DNA of 64,000 nucleotides from Martinezella lusitana (GTDB lineage Bacteria > Pseudomonadota > Alphaproteobacteria > Rhizobiales > Rhizobiaceae). The position numbers were made by a program, and so were the translations under genes. The notes below the pieces were generated by a model that worked only from the letters and a program-made list of their open reading frames with translations, did not search any database and had not been told where the DNA came from. Position 1 is the stretch's first letter, and the number at the start of each line of letters is the position of its first letter. Location: positions 372,001 to 436,000 of the forward strand of contig NZ_JACHBG010000001.1 in the NCBI RefSeq assembly GCF_014207095.1, written 5' to 3'. This document shows, piece by piece, positions 43,585 through 51,942 of the stretch.

Positions 43585-45900
43585 TCAATCCTGGTCCGGA
43601 ATACGGATGGCAATGACCGTGCCTACGCCTTCGCGCGAGCGGATGCGCATGCGGCCCTGATGCAGCACCGTCAGCGAGCGTGAAATCGCAAGCCCGAGGC
43701 CGGAGCCTCCCTTGCTTTTCGCATATTGGCTCTGCACCTGCTCGAAAGGCTGACCGATCTTGCCAAGCGCCGATTTCGGAATGCCGATGCCGGTATCGGC
43801 GATAACAAGCATCACCGCGTCGTCGACCCTGCGGGTGCGCACCGCGATGCGACCGCCGTCATTGGTGAATTTCACGGCGTTGGAAAGCAGGTTGAGCACG
43901 ATCTGCTTCATCGCCCGGCGATCGGCGCTGAGCTTGATGTCGGGGGAAATGCACTGCTCGACGAGAATGTTCTTGTTTGCCGCGGGAATGCGGGTGAAAC
44001 GCAGACATTCCTCTATCAGCGGCGCGAGATCGACCTGCTCGCGGGAAAGCTTGATATGGCCTGCCTCGATCTTCGACATGTCGAGGATGTCGTTGATGAC
44101 GTTGAGCAGATGCTTGCCGCTGTCGTGAATATCCTTGGCATATTCATTGTAGCGCGCCGAGCCGAGCGGGCCGAACATCTGGTCTTGCAGGATTTCCGAA
44201 AAACCAAGGATGGCATTGAGCGGCGTGCGCAGCTCGTGAGACATGTTTGCGAGGAATTCCGATTTGGCCTTGTTGGCGGCCTCGGCACGTTCCTTTTCCG
44301 CAAGATAGTTGGTGTTTGCGGTGGAAAGTTCAGCCTTCTGCCGCTCTAGGATCTGCCGCGATGCCGAGAGATCGTTGATCGTCGCCATCAGTCGGCGCTC
44401 GGATTCGCGAAGGCGCTCCTGGTTGCGCTTCAACTGCGTGATGTCGTTACCGACCGAGACGAGACCGCCGTCACGGGTGCGGCGCTCGTTGATCTGCAGC
44501 CAGCGCTCGTCGGCCAATTGCACTTCCGTCGTCTGCGAATGGTTGGAGCGGCCGGGATCGACGATGCGCCGTTCGATAACGGGCCGCACCGCTGCCGCGT
44601 TGACCACGGCGCGCTCGGTGCCGGGCACGAGCACATTGTCGGGCAGGCCGTAGGCCTGCTGGAAATGGGCATTGCACATCACGAGGCGGTCGTTCTTGTC
44701 CCACAGGACGAAGGCTTCGGAGGTGCATTCGATCGCATCGGCAAGGCGCTGGTCGGCTTCGGCATAGCGCTGCGCCAGCCGGTGCTGCTCCGTTACGTCC
44801 ATCGCGATGCCGATCATGTGCACGCGGCCGGAATTGTTGCGGATGATCTGCGCTCTGGCGCGCATCCAGACATAGTGCCCCTTGGCATGGCGGATGCGCA
44901 GGATCTGATCCACCTGTCCGGCGCCGCCGCGGGTGACGGAACGTGCCAGCATGTGCAGGCTGCTGTCGTCAGGATGCATCAGGCGGGCCGCGTCGGCAAA
45001 GGCGAGCGGCTTGTCGGCCGCCGGCAGCCCGAGCATGTCATACATCGACCGCGACCAGAAAAACTCGCGGCTGGTGAAATCGAAATCCCAAAGACCGCAG
45101 CGGCCGCGTGAGAGCGCCGTCTCGACGCGCAGATTGGATTCGAGGAAGATCTCGTCCGCGTCGCGGGCCCGCCGTACCTGCGTGTAGTAGGCATAGAGAA
45201 TGACGAGCAGGATCGAAGAGATGCCGGCAAAGAGCGTGACGTTGAGCGTCAGCTCGTCGCGCCAAAGCTTTTCGATCTGATCCATTGACGCTGCCGAGAG
45301 GACGAAATCGCCCTTGTCGCCGATCAACGAAATGGCGGCATAGTAAGGCTCGCCAGCGATCGTCGTCTCGATCACGCCGGCATGGTCGCCGAAGCTGCGG
45401 ATGGCGGATACTTGCGGAAAGAAATCGGAGATCGACATGCCGATATAGGCGGAGCCGGCAGCGGACGAGCCGAAAACGCGACCGCTTGATTGCACGAGCA
45501 GGACGAATGCACCGGCGTCCAGCCGGTCCTGTGGCAGATAGGTGGCCAGCTTCCGCTCCGCTCCACCCCGGTCGCCTATCTGAAACAGGCTGGCGTCGTT
45601 CGAAAAGGCGGCGGATGCGGCAGCGATGGAAAGCGAGGTTGTGCGGCGGGCGGCAGAAGCCATCCGGCCATGCTCGGTCACCATGCCGAAGAAGTGCGAG
45701 GCGGCCACGACCATCAGGAAGGAAACGATGAGAACGGGGATGATGCGCTTGAGGATATGTTCGGTCTGCGGGAAGCGACGTGATATCGTCTCCACCCGTA
45801 TGCCGGTTCGATCAGTAACGCCGCTATGCCAGGATTTCAGACCGTCGAAATTAACACGCAGCCGTCCATCGGCTGCGGTTGCCCGCCGCACGTCCACCAT
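43585..45900 (-). CDS. pleC: PleC-like PAS sensor histidine kinase
   Basis: A 771-aa kinase/phosphatase. Spans near residues 50-72 and 230-255 flank a periplasmic sensor. At least two PAS domains follow (CGLWDFDFTSREFFWSRSMYDMLG; ALVLWDKNDRLVMCN-like), then HisKA with His555 (FLANMSHELRTPLNAILGF, LGSARYNEYAKDIHDSGKHLL, DILDMSKIEAGHIKL) and HATPase (NLLSNAVKFTNDGG, GGSGLGLAISRSL). This agrees with remembered PleC proteins, which dephosphorylate DivK. The position next to glnE and pepN matches the S. meliloti pleC locus as I recall it. Start at 45900; 46 upstream codons are probably untranslated. Confidence 0.75.
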   Translation of the reverse strand: MVDVRRATAADGRLRVNFDGLKSWHSGVTDRTGIRVETISRRFPQTEHILKRIIPVLIVSFLMVVAASHFFGMVTEHGRMASAARRTTSLSIAAASAAFSNDASLFQIGDRGGAERKLATYLPQDRLDAGAFVLLVQSSGRVFGSSAAGSAYIGMSISDFFPQVSAIRSFGDHAGVIETTIAGEPYYAAISLIGDKGDFVLSAASMDQIEKLWRDELTLNVTLFAGISSILLVILYAYYTQVRRARDADEIFLESNLRVETALSRGRCGLWDFDFTSREFFWSRSMYDMLGLPAADKPLAFADAARLMHPDDSSLHMLARSVTRGGAGQVDQILRIRHAKGHYVWMRARAQIIRNNSGRVHMIGIAMDVTEQHRLAQRYAEADQRLADAIECTSEAFVLWDKNDRLVMCNAHFQQAYGLPDNVLVPGTERAVVNAAAVRPVIERRIVDPGRSNHSQTTEVQLADERWLQINERRTRDGGLVSVGNDITQLKRNQERLRESERRLMATINDLSASRQILERQKAELSTANTNYLAEKERAEAANKAKSEFLANMSHELRTPLNAILGFSEILQDQMFGPLGSARYNEYAKDIHDSGKHLLNVINDILDMSKIEAGHIKLSREQVDLAPLIEECLRFTRIPAANKNILVEQCISPDIKLSADRRAMKQIVLNLLSNAVKFTNDGGRIAVRTRRVDDAVMLVIADTGIGIPKSALGKIGQPFEQVQSQYAKSKGGSGLGLAISRSLTVLHQGRMRIRSREGVGTVIAIRIPDQD

Positions 45901-45993
45901 CGCTTTAGCCTTGTCCCTCGTGTGATTCGCTGCGCCGCTCGCCCGAATCTGCCCTAATGAATCATTCGTGATTCGGCTTGTCCAGAGGGTGCG

Positions 45994-46012
45994 GTAAAAC
46001 TTTCTTAACCAT
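45994..46012 (-). promoter_or_regulatory. CtrA-like site upstream of the PleC-like gene
   Basis: GTAA-N7-TTAAC (plus strand) has one mismatch to the CtrA consensus TTAA-N7-TTAAC, and also contains the half-site form TTAACCAT at 46005-46012. It lies about 95-112 bp upstream of the start at 45900. Confidence 0.45.
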
Positions 46013-46075
46013 CTGTGATTTTGGCATCTTCCGCACACGCAGCGGTAAGTTGCGCAGTCGCGGGACTCGTTGAAG

Positions 46076-46105
46076 CTGAAAGGCCGGTCAGAACCGGCCT
46101 TTCAG
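46076..46105 (-). terminator. strong hairpin after pepN
   Basis: CTGAAAGGCCGGT and ACCGGCCTTTCAG form a perfect 13-bp stem with a 4-nt loop, 24 bp after the pepN stop and upstream of the PleC-like gene. The following T run is weak, so termination may be partial. Confidence 0.7.
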
Positions 46106-46128
46106 ATCAGCATGGCGAGTGATCGAGA

Positions 46129-48777
46129 TCACTCCTTGAGAATGCGGTCGACGATATCCCTTACATCGGTCGAAAGGCCGGCAGTGCGCTCGATCCGCAG
46201 GAGAGCTGAACGGGCGTGGTCGGCCCGCACCGGTTCGAGCAGGCGCCAAGAGCGCATCGAGGTCAGGATACGCGCCGCAAGCTGCGGATTGCGCTGGTCG
46301 ATATCGAGGATTTCGTCCGCAAGGAAATTGTAGCCTGCGCCATCGGCACGGCCGAAACCGGTCGGGTTGGCGAAGGCGAAGGTGCCGAGCAGGGAGCGCA
46401 TCCGGTTGGGATTGGTGCGCTTGAACTGCGAGGTCTCCATCAGGCGCTGGATGCGCGCAAGCGCGTCGGCGCCAGGGATCCCGGCCTGAATGGCGAACCA
46501 TTTGTCGATAACGAGGGCATTCTCCGCGAAGCGGTCGCGGAAATGCTCGAGGGCTGCCGCCGTCTCCGCGCTTTCCGGAAATTGATGTGCCAGAATTGTC
46601 AGCGCGGCGCTGAGATCGGTCATGTTGTTTGCCGCGTCATAGGCGGCTTTTGCGCGCGCCGGATTGCCATCCAATTGCGAGAGATAGGCCAGCGCCGCAT
46701 TGCGCAGGGCTCGCCGACCGGCGCTTGCCGCATCCGGACTGAAGGGGCCAGTCGTCTGCATGCTGTCGTAAAGTGCCGCAAAGATATCCTTGCCGGCTTC
46801 GGCAACCTGCTTGAGGATAGCTCGGCGCGCTACGTGGATCGCGTCGGGATCATTGTTGCCGCCAAGTTCGCGGCCAATATCCGCTTCGCTCGGCAAAGCA
46901 AGCGCCTGTGCCCGGAAGGCAGGCTCCAGACTGTCGTCGGCGGCCGCAGCCAAGAGCGCGTCGACGAACGCCGGATCGCATGTGATATCGTTGCCTTGCC
47001 GGGCATCGCGCGCCGCCTGCAGTAGATTGGGCAGCCCGAGATCGATCAGCGCCTGCCAGCGGGCGAAGTGATCGGTCTCGTAGCGTGCGATGAGGGCGAG
47101 ATCGGCTGCGCTCTGGTTGAATTGCAGGTTGATGGGCGTCGAGAAGCTGCGGTTCAGCGACAGCACCGGCCGTGATTGAATGCCGTGAAAGACTACCGTC
47201 TGCGCTTGCGCGGTCAGATGCAGCACATCGTCGGTCAGCTCCGCACCACTGACTGATGCCGGCATGATCGCGGTTCCATCTTCGGCAATCAACGCCATGC
47301 GCAGCGGAATATGCATCGGCTTCTTGGTGGCCTGGCCCGGCGTCGCCGGCATCATCTGTTCGAGCGACAGGGTGAAGGTCTTGCCGTCGGCATCATAGGC
47401 GCCGGAAGCCGTTACGAGAGGCGTGCCCGCTTGATGATACCACAGTGAAAACTGCGTGAGATCGCGGCCGCTGACATCTTCGAAACATTTAACGAAATCC
47501 TCGATCGTGACGGCCTGACCATCGTGCCGATCGAAATAGAGATCCATGCCCGTCTTGAAGAGATCGCGGCCGAGCAGGGTCGCGATCATACGCGTGACTT
47601 CGCTGCCCTTCTCATAGACGGTCGTCGTGTAGAAGTTATTGATTTCGCGATATTTTGTCGGGCGGACCGGATGGGCAAGGGGGCCGCTGTCCTCGGGGAA
47701 CTGCTCCGATTTCAGATGGCGGACTTCCGCGATACGCTTGACCGGACGCGAACGTTCGTCGGCGGAAAATTCGTGGTCGCGATAAACAGTCAGGCCTTCC
47801 TTCAGGCACAGCTGGAACCAGTCGCGGCAGGTGATGCGATTGCCCGTCCAGTTGTGAAAATATTCATGCGCGATGATGGCTTCGATATTGGCATAGTCGG
47901 CATCGGTCGCCGTCTCGGGGTCGGCGAGCACGTATTTGTCGTTGAAGACGTTGAGACCCTTGTTCTCCATCGCCCCCATGTTGAAATCCGACACGGCGAC
48001 GATCATGAAGATGTCGAGATCGTATTCGCGTCCGAACCGCTCTTCGTCCCACTTCATCGAACGCTTCAGCGCATCCATGGCGTAGGCCGCACGCGGCTCG
48101 TTGCCATGCTCGACATAGATCTTCAGCGCCACTTCACGGCCGGACATGGTCGTGAAGGTATCTTCGACGACGCCAAGATCGCCGGCGACGAGCGCGAAAA
48201 GGTAGCTCGGCTTCGGATGCGGATCGAACCAGGCGGCGAAATGCTTGCCTTCACCATAGCCGGCGCCGCCGAGGAAATTGCCGTTCGACAGCAGCAGCGG
48301 ATTGGCAGCCTTGTCGGCGATGATGTTGACCGTATACGGGGCGAGAACATCAGGCCGGTCGGGGAAATAGGTGATGCGGCGGAAGCCTTCGGCCTCGCAC
48401 TGCGTGCAATAGATGCCGCCGGTGCGATAGAGGCCCATCAACTGCGTATTGGCCTCTGGATTGATGACGGTGGTGATCGTCAACTCGAAGGGTGTGCTCT
48501 CGGGAAGATCGCGAACTGACAGACTCTCGGGGGTGGCAACATATTGCTCGGTGGGCAGTTCGCCCTGGTCGAGCAGCAATCCGGATAGCACCAGTTCGTC
48601 GCCGTCCAGCACCAGCGGCGCCTTCGGGTCGATGCCTTCGCGGCGATGGAAAATCAGCCGCGCTTCAACCTTCGTTTCGGTTGGGTGCAGATCAAAGGTG
48701 AGGTCCACGCGTTCCAGAACGAAGTCGGTAGGACGGTAGTCTGCCAGATTTACGATCTGGCCGGTATCTGTTCGCAT
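46129..48777 (-). CDS. pepN: aminopeptidase N
   Basis: An 882-aa M1-family zinc aminopeptidase of the E. coli PepN type. Zinc site: His304 and His308 of HEYFHNWTGNR and Glu327 (LKEGLTVYRD). Substrate-N-terminus recognition by GAMENKG. The N-terminal saddle (LTFDLHPTETKVEARLIF, YCTQCEAEGFRRITYFPDRPD) and the C-terminal helical domain (NPNRMRSLLGTFAFANP) are complete. It acts in the cytoplasm on peptide N-termini. Monocistronic; ends at a strong hairpin. Confidence 0.96.
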   Translation of the reverse strand: MRTDTGQIVNLADYRPTDFVLERVDLTFDLHPTETKVEARLIFHRREGIDPKAPLVLDGDELVLSGLLLDQGELPTEQYVATPESLSVRDLPESTPFELTITTVINPEANTQLMGLYRTGGIYCTQCEAEGFRRITYFPDRPDVLAPYTVNIIADKAANPLLLSNGNFLGGAGYGEGKHFAAWFDPHPKPSYLFALVAGDLGVVEDTFTTMSGREVALKIYVEHGNEPRAAYAMDALKRSMKWDEERFGREYDLDIFMIVAVSDFNMGAMENKGLNVFNDKYVLADPETATDADYANIEAIIAHEYFHNWTGNRITCRDWFQLCLKEGLTVYRDHEFSADERSRPVKRIAEVRHLKSEQFPEDSGPLAHPVRPTKYREINNFYTTTVYEKGSEVTRMIATLLGRDLFKTGMDLYFDRHDGQAVTIEDFVKCFEDVSGRDLTQFSLWYHQAGTPLVTASGAYDADGKTFTLSLEQMMPATPGQATKKPMHIPLRMALIAEDGTAIMPASVSGAELTDDVLHLTAQAQTVVFHGIQSRPVLSLNRSFSTPINLQFNQSAADLALIARYETDHFARWQALIDLGLPNLLQAARDARQGNDITCDPAFVDALLAAAADDSLEPAFRAQALALPSEADIGRELGGNNDPDAIHVARRAILKQVAEAGKDIFAALYDSMQTTGPFSPDAASAGRRALRNAALAYLSQLDGNPARAKAAYDAANNMTDLSAALTILAHQFPESAETAAALEHFRDRFAENALVIDKWFAIQAGIPGADALARIQRLMETSQFKRTNPNRMRSLLGTFAFANPTGFGRADGAGYNFLADEILDIDQRNPQLAARILTSMRSWRLLEPVRADHARSALLRIERTAGLSTDVRDIVDRILKE

Positions 48778-49271
48778 GGTCTATCCTGATCAGGCTATGC
48801 ATTGCCGCACAGTCCGAAGCCCTCCTCCGGACCGAAAGTCGCCGCATCATTACATCGAAATCTGAACCAAAGTTAAAGTCATATCATTACACTGAAATGT
48901 TCCGTTGTGGCACAACAAGTATTGGGGTGACGATCCGTCGCGTTTGCCCGGTCAAGCTCTGCCTGCGGATGTATACCGGATCCTCACACACTCACCTACT
49001 ACCCGCATTTGCGGATAATCGGGGCGACAATCGTTGCGCTGGGTGACCCACCATCCTTGAGGTGCCGTTGCCGAACGTCATCAGGTCTGTTCAAGGAAAC
49101 AATTACTTAAAGTAAATTATTTGTTTAGTCTCTTGCGGTATAAGCACAGCTACATAACTATAGCACGCTATTAGATGTCGGAATTATGATCGATTCCGGT
49201 GAACTCGTTCACAAAAATGAAACATCCTCCTTTTGTTGATACGTTGAGAAGGGCACCCCAAGGAGGCCCGA
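48778..49271. promoter_or_regulatory. divergent region with tandem 16-bp repeats and a palindrome
   Basis: A 494-bp space between pepN and the gene at 49272. It contains direct repeats ATCATTACATCGAAAT (48846-48861) and ATCATTACACTGAAAT (48883-48898), 14 of 16 identical, starts 37 bp apart. A perfect palindrome GTTGTG-G-CACAAC (48904-48916) follows. The repeats lie 70-120 bp upstream of pepN. The rest is AT-rich with no gene. Confidence 0.5.
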
Positions 49272-50147
49272 TTGAGTTTTTCTATCGAGCAAATTGCTCG
49301 CCATCCTAAATTCGTGTCGTCACTGCGTTTTCTCGCAGAGGCGCTGCGCAATCGTTACGATCATGGTCCGCGGATTGCCCGCATGCTGGCCTCGCATCAG
49401 CGTTGGCTTCTGACGCAGACGGCCTATGCGCTTCATCTTGAATATGATCCGGCGGTGCCAGGTTCCGGTCTGACCGTCGTCGGCCTTCGCGATCTGATTA
49501 CGCATCACCGCGTCGCCAGCCGCAATACAGTGCTCAGCTTTATCGACGAGCTGCTCACCTATCGCTTTCTGATGCTGGCTCCCGGTCATGTCCGGCGCCC
49601 GCGACGCTACGTGCCGACCGAGGCTAGCCTGACGGGGATGTTCGGCTGGTGCCTGTCCAATCTGGCGACGCTTGATCTGCTGGATGATGGTGGTCGCGCC
49701 GCGGCGCTGGCTGCCGCTCCGCAACTGATGGATCTCGCACAGCCGCGCATGGCGCGTTACTGTCTGGAAGCCGAGGTCTGGCGCGAGCCGCCGGAATCCG
49801 TCGGCCTATTTCTATGGACTGAGGCTGGAGGCCTTGTCGTCGACTATATCATGTCGCAAATGGATCTCAGTGGGGAGCCGGGTCCGCAGATCGACATCGG
49901 GCGGATCGATGCCCGCGCGCTTGCGGCGCACTTCATGATATCGCGCACCCATCTGCAGCGTCTTCTCCGGAAGTCCGCCGATCGTGGCGACATAGGGTGG
50001 TACGACGAGACGAAGAAAACGCGAATGTGGATCTCACGCGACTTCCTGGATCAATATTGCGGGTGGCAAGCCGTGAAGCTTGCGGCGATCGACGAAGCCT
50101 TTGCCTGGGCGCGGCAAGTCACGGGGCAACCCGATCAAAAGAGCTAA
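49272..50147 (+). CDS. hypothetical protein with two winged-helix/HTH-like segments
   Basis: A 291-aa soluble protein. The N-terminal half (MLASHQRWLLTQTAYALHLEYD, then GLTVVGLRDLITHHRVASRNTVLSFIDELLTYRFLM) reads as a MarR-like winged helix. A second HTH-like segment is LAAHFMISRTHLQRLLRKSADRGDIGW near residues 215-240. The start is TTG, unusual, but an ideal AAGGAGG lies directly upstream, which decides it. Probably a transcriptional regulator; no named family and no target known. It is alone in its transcription unit. Confidence 0.66.
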   Translation: MSFSIEQIARHPKFVSSLRFLAEALRNRYDHGPRIARMLASHQRWLLTQTAYALHLEYDPAVPGSGLTVVGLRDLITHHRVASRNTVLSFIDELLTYRFLMLAPGHVRRPRRYVPTEASLTGMFGWCLSNLATLDLLDDGGRAAALAAAPQLMDLAQPRMARYCLEAEVWREPPESVGLFLWTEAGGLVVDYIMSQMDLSGEPGPQIDIGRIDARALAAHFMISRTHLQRLLRKSADRGDIGWYDETKKTRMWISRDFLDQYCGWQAVKLAAIDEAFAWARQVTGQPDQKS

Positions 50148-50566
50148 TACTCGTTGAGATGTCGGCAGGTTTTGCGCTTCGGCCTTTGCGGGGATCTCTC
50201 ACCAGAGATGGCGAAACCGGTCGCGGCTGCCCCGGTCTTCGAATTCCCTATAGAGGAATGCTCGCAGCTGCCGCGCGGGCGGGGCTCAAGTTTCGGCTTT
50301 CGTCCCCGCGAAGGCTCCGCGAGCGTTCGAACTCTTCGGCTGCCCGTACGGCAGAGCCGATATGCGCGACAGAATCGAAAAGACTGATGAGTGAGCGTAA
50401 GCCCGAAGACATGATTCAGTTCCTGAAAGATTGAGCAATTCCAGCAAGCGGTGAACCCTGCTTTGCATCCGGAATTCTATGAAAATAGGGAGACGGAGGA
50501 TTTTCGTCGTTGGATTCCAACGGAAATGCGTTCGGAGTCGCGCGAATGCGACTTCGCGCCTGTTGA
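50148..50566. other. intergenic region with three consecutive palindromes
   Basis: A 419-bp space after the regulator-like gene. Short frames here lack support. At its right end there are three palindromes in a row: GTTGGA-T-TCCAAC (50509-50521), GTCGC and GCGAC (50537-50552), and CGCGCCTG and CAGGCGCG (50555-50578), the last overlapping the 3' end of the 63-aa ORF. Could be transcription-termination structures. Confidence 0.4.
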
Positions 50567-50758
50567 TTAGCAGGCGCGGAAATCGGCGAAAATGGCGGTC
50601 GGGCGGCCAACGCGGGTCGAGATGCCGGTGCCTCGGGCTGTCATCTGCTCATTGGCAGCGATGCCGAGGTTGCGATGCCCGTTTGTGGCACGCACGGGCT
50701 CAAGGGCGCGACGCAGGGTGTCAAACCCGCAGTGAATAGGGCGAAAACGCATAGTCAT
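50567..50758 (-). CDS. possible 63-aa hypothetical protein
   Basis: A short ORF, MTMRFRPIHCGFDTLRRAL, then VRATNGHRNLGIAANEQ and a Gly/Arg-rich end. AAGGA lies nine bases before the ATG. The hydrophobic pattern of the first 25 residues is protein-like, but there is no family match I recognise and the frame continues upstream to 50875 without obvious coding character. Its stop codon lies in the loop of a hairpin. Doubtful. Confidence 0.33.
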   Translation of the reverse strand: MTMRFRPIHCGFDTLRRALEPVRATNGHRNLGIAANEQMTARGTGISTRVGRPTAIFADFRAC

Positions 50759-50897
50759 TGCCTTGGTTCCTTTCGAGATTCCTCCCAAGACATGATTATA
50801 TATTGCAGCGCAACATTGATTTCGCAATGCACAACAACGATGAACTGTCATGCGAAAATGCATAGCTCGTGTCATATTCTGTTAATTGTAACGAAAA

Positions 50898-51785
50898 TCA
50901 GCCTAATATTTCGGCGTCGATACGATTCTTGAACGCCAGAAGATCGCTCCATGCGAGCCGCTTGTTGATTGGTGCGGTCAGCAGTTCCTGCGGGTGCAGG
51001 CTGGCGATCGCCGGTATCGTTCGGCCGAGAATGCCAATTTCCCGCCATTGTCCGCGTAGTCCGTGTATCGTTTCAGCACTTTCGAAGAAGTGCCTTGCGG
51101 TGAAATTGCCCAGCAGCAGCAAGGCCTTCGGCTCGGCGAGCGCAATCTGCCGCTCTATGAACGGACGGCATATCTCGACTTCCGGCGCTGACGGTGCGCG
51201 GTTGCCTGGCGGGCGCCACGGAATGACGTTGGTCAGCAGAATGTCTTCGCGCTGCAGGCGGATGGAGGCCAGCATCTTGTCGAGCAACTGTCCGGCACGG
51301 CCGGCAAACGGTGTGCCTTCGCGATCGTCATCGGCGCTCGGCATCGGACCGATCACCATGATCCGGCTTTCCGGAGAGCCGCTGGCAAAGATGGTCGAGC
51401 GGGCGCTGTTCTTGAGATTGCAACTGTTGAAGGCCTCGAGCGCGGTCTTCAGTTCGCTGAGCGAGCGAGCACTTTCGGCCGCGAATCGCGCCTGCTCGAC
51501 CGCTTGCTCGTCGGGAATGGCCGGAGCATTGCGTGGTGAAGCGGGCGGCGGGGCAGCGGCCGGTTTCGCGGCCTGGCGGCGATCCGGCTGCACTCTGCTC
51601 GCCGGCTGCGGAGCGTCCGGCCGCGGCTGTGCAGCCCTTGCGCCTTGGCGAGCGGCGCGCATGGCCTCGAATTCGGCGAAGCGATCCACCGGCTCCTCTT
51701 CCAGCAGCCAATCGACGCCGGCATCCGCATGGAAATGCAGAAGGGCAGCAAGTTCGGCCGGTGTGAGGTCGCTGGCGGAAATCAT
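50898..51785 (-). CDS. uracil-DNA glycosylase family protein with altered motifs
   Basis: A 295-aa protein. The first 110 residues are a low-complexity Ala/Pro/Arg/Gln linker. The rest is a family 4-like uracil-DNA glycosylase domain (EGTPFAGRAGQLLDKML, RPPGNRAPSAPEVEICRPFIERQI, LLLGNFTARHFF, SLHPQELL). Motif 1, usually GEAPG, reads GPMPS. Of the four Fe-S cysteines typical of family 4, two are kept (SCNL, ICRPF) and two are replaced (Phe at the CxxC start, Trp in NVIPWRPPGNR). It should bind uracil-type lesions, but cluster binding and activity are uncertain. It sits downstream of the Hsp70-like gene with a RIME-like repeat between. Confidence 0.75.
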   Translation of the reverse strand: MISASDLTPAELAALLHFHADAGVDWLLEEEPVDRFAEFEAMRAARQGARAAQPRPDAPQPASRVQPDRRQAAKPAAAPPPASPRNAPAIPDEQAVEQARFAAESARSLSELKTALEAFNSCNLKNSARSTIFASGSPESRIMVIGPMPSADDDREGTPFAGRAGQLLDKMLASIRLQREDILLTNVIPWRPPGNRAPSAPEVEICRPFIERQIALAEPKALLLLGNFTARHFFESAETIHGLRGQWREIGILGRTIPAIASLHPQELLTAPINKRLAWSDLLAFKNRIDAEILG

Positions 51786-51795
51786 GGGGGAACCC

Positions 51796-51899
51796 TAAAG
51801 CAATTCCAGGAAAAGTGCATAGCGGTTTTCCGTTCGAAATTGCGTGAAAACAAAAAGATTGAGCCTTTTCGCGATTCGAAGAAAAGCGGAAAGGCGTCA
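51796..51899. repeat. RIME-like two-palindrome repeat, second subtype
   Basis: First palindrome: GCAATT-C-CAGGAAAA with TTTTCCG...AAATTGC arms around a GTGCATAGCGG core. Spacer GTGAAAACAAAAAGAT. Second palindrome: GCCTTTTCGC and GCGGAAAGGC. It has the same layout as the element at 38224-38327 (shared core and AAAACAAA spacer) but different outer arms. Lies between the Hsp70-like and glycosylase genes. Confidence 0.75.
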
Positions 51900-51942
51900 A
51901 TCAAAACAGCGCCGGAGCGAAAGGGCAGGGCGGCCCGCTATC

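Noticed and set aside
48908..48924. TGGCACAACAAGTATTG as a sigma-54 promoter
   Set aside because: The -24-like TGGCAC is present, but the -12 TTGC element is not at the required spacing. The TGGCAC falls inside the GTTGTGGCACAAC palindrome.
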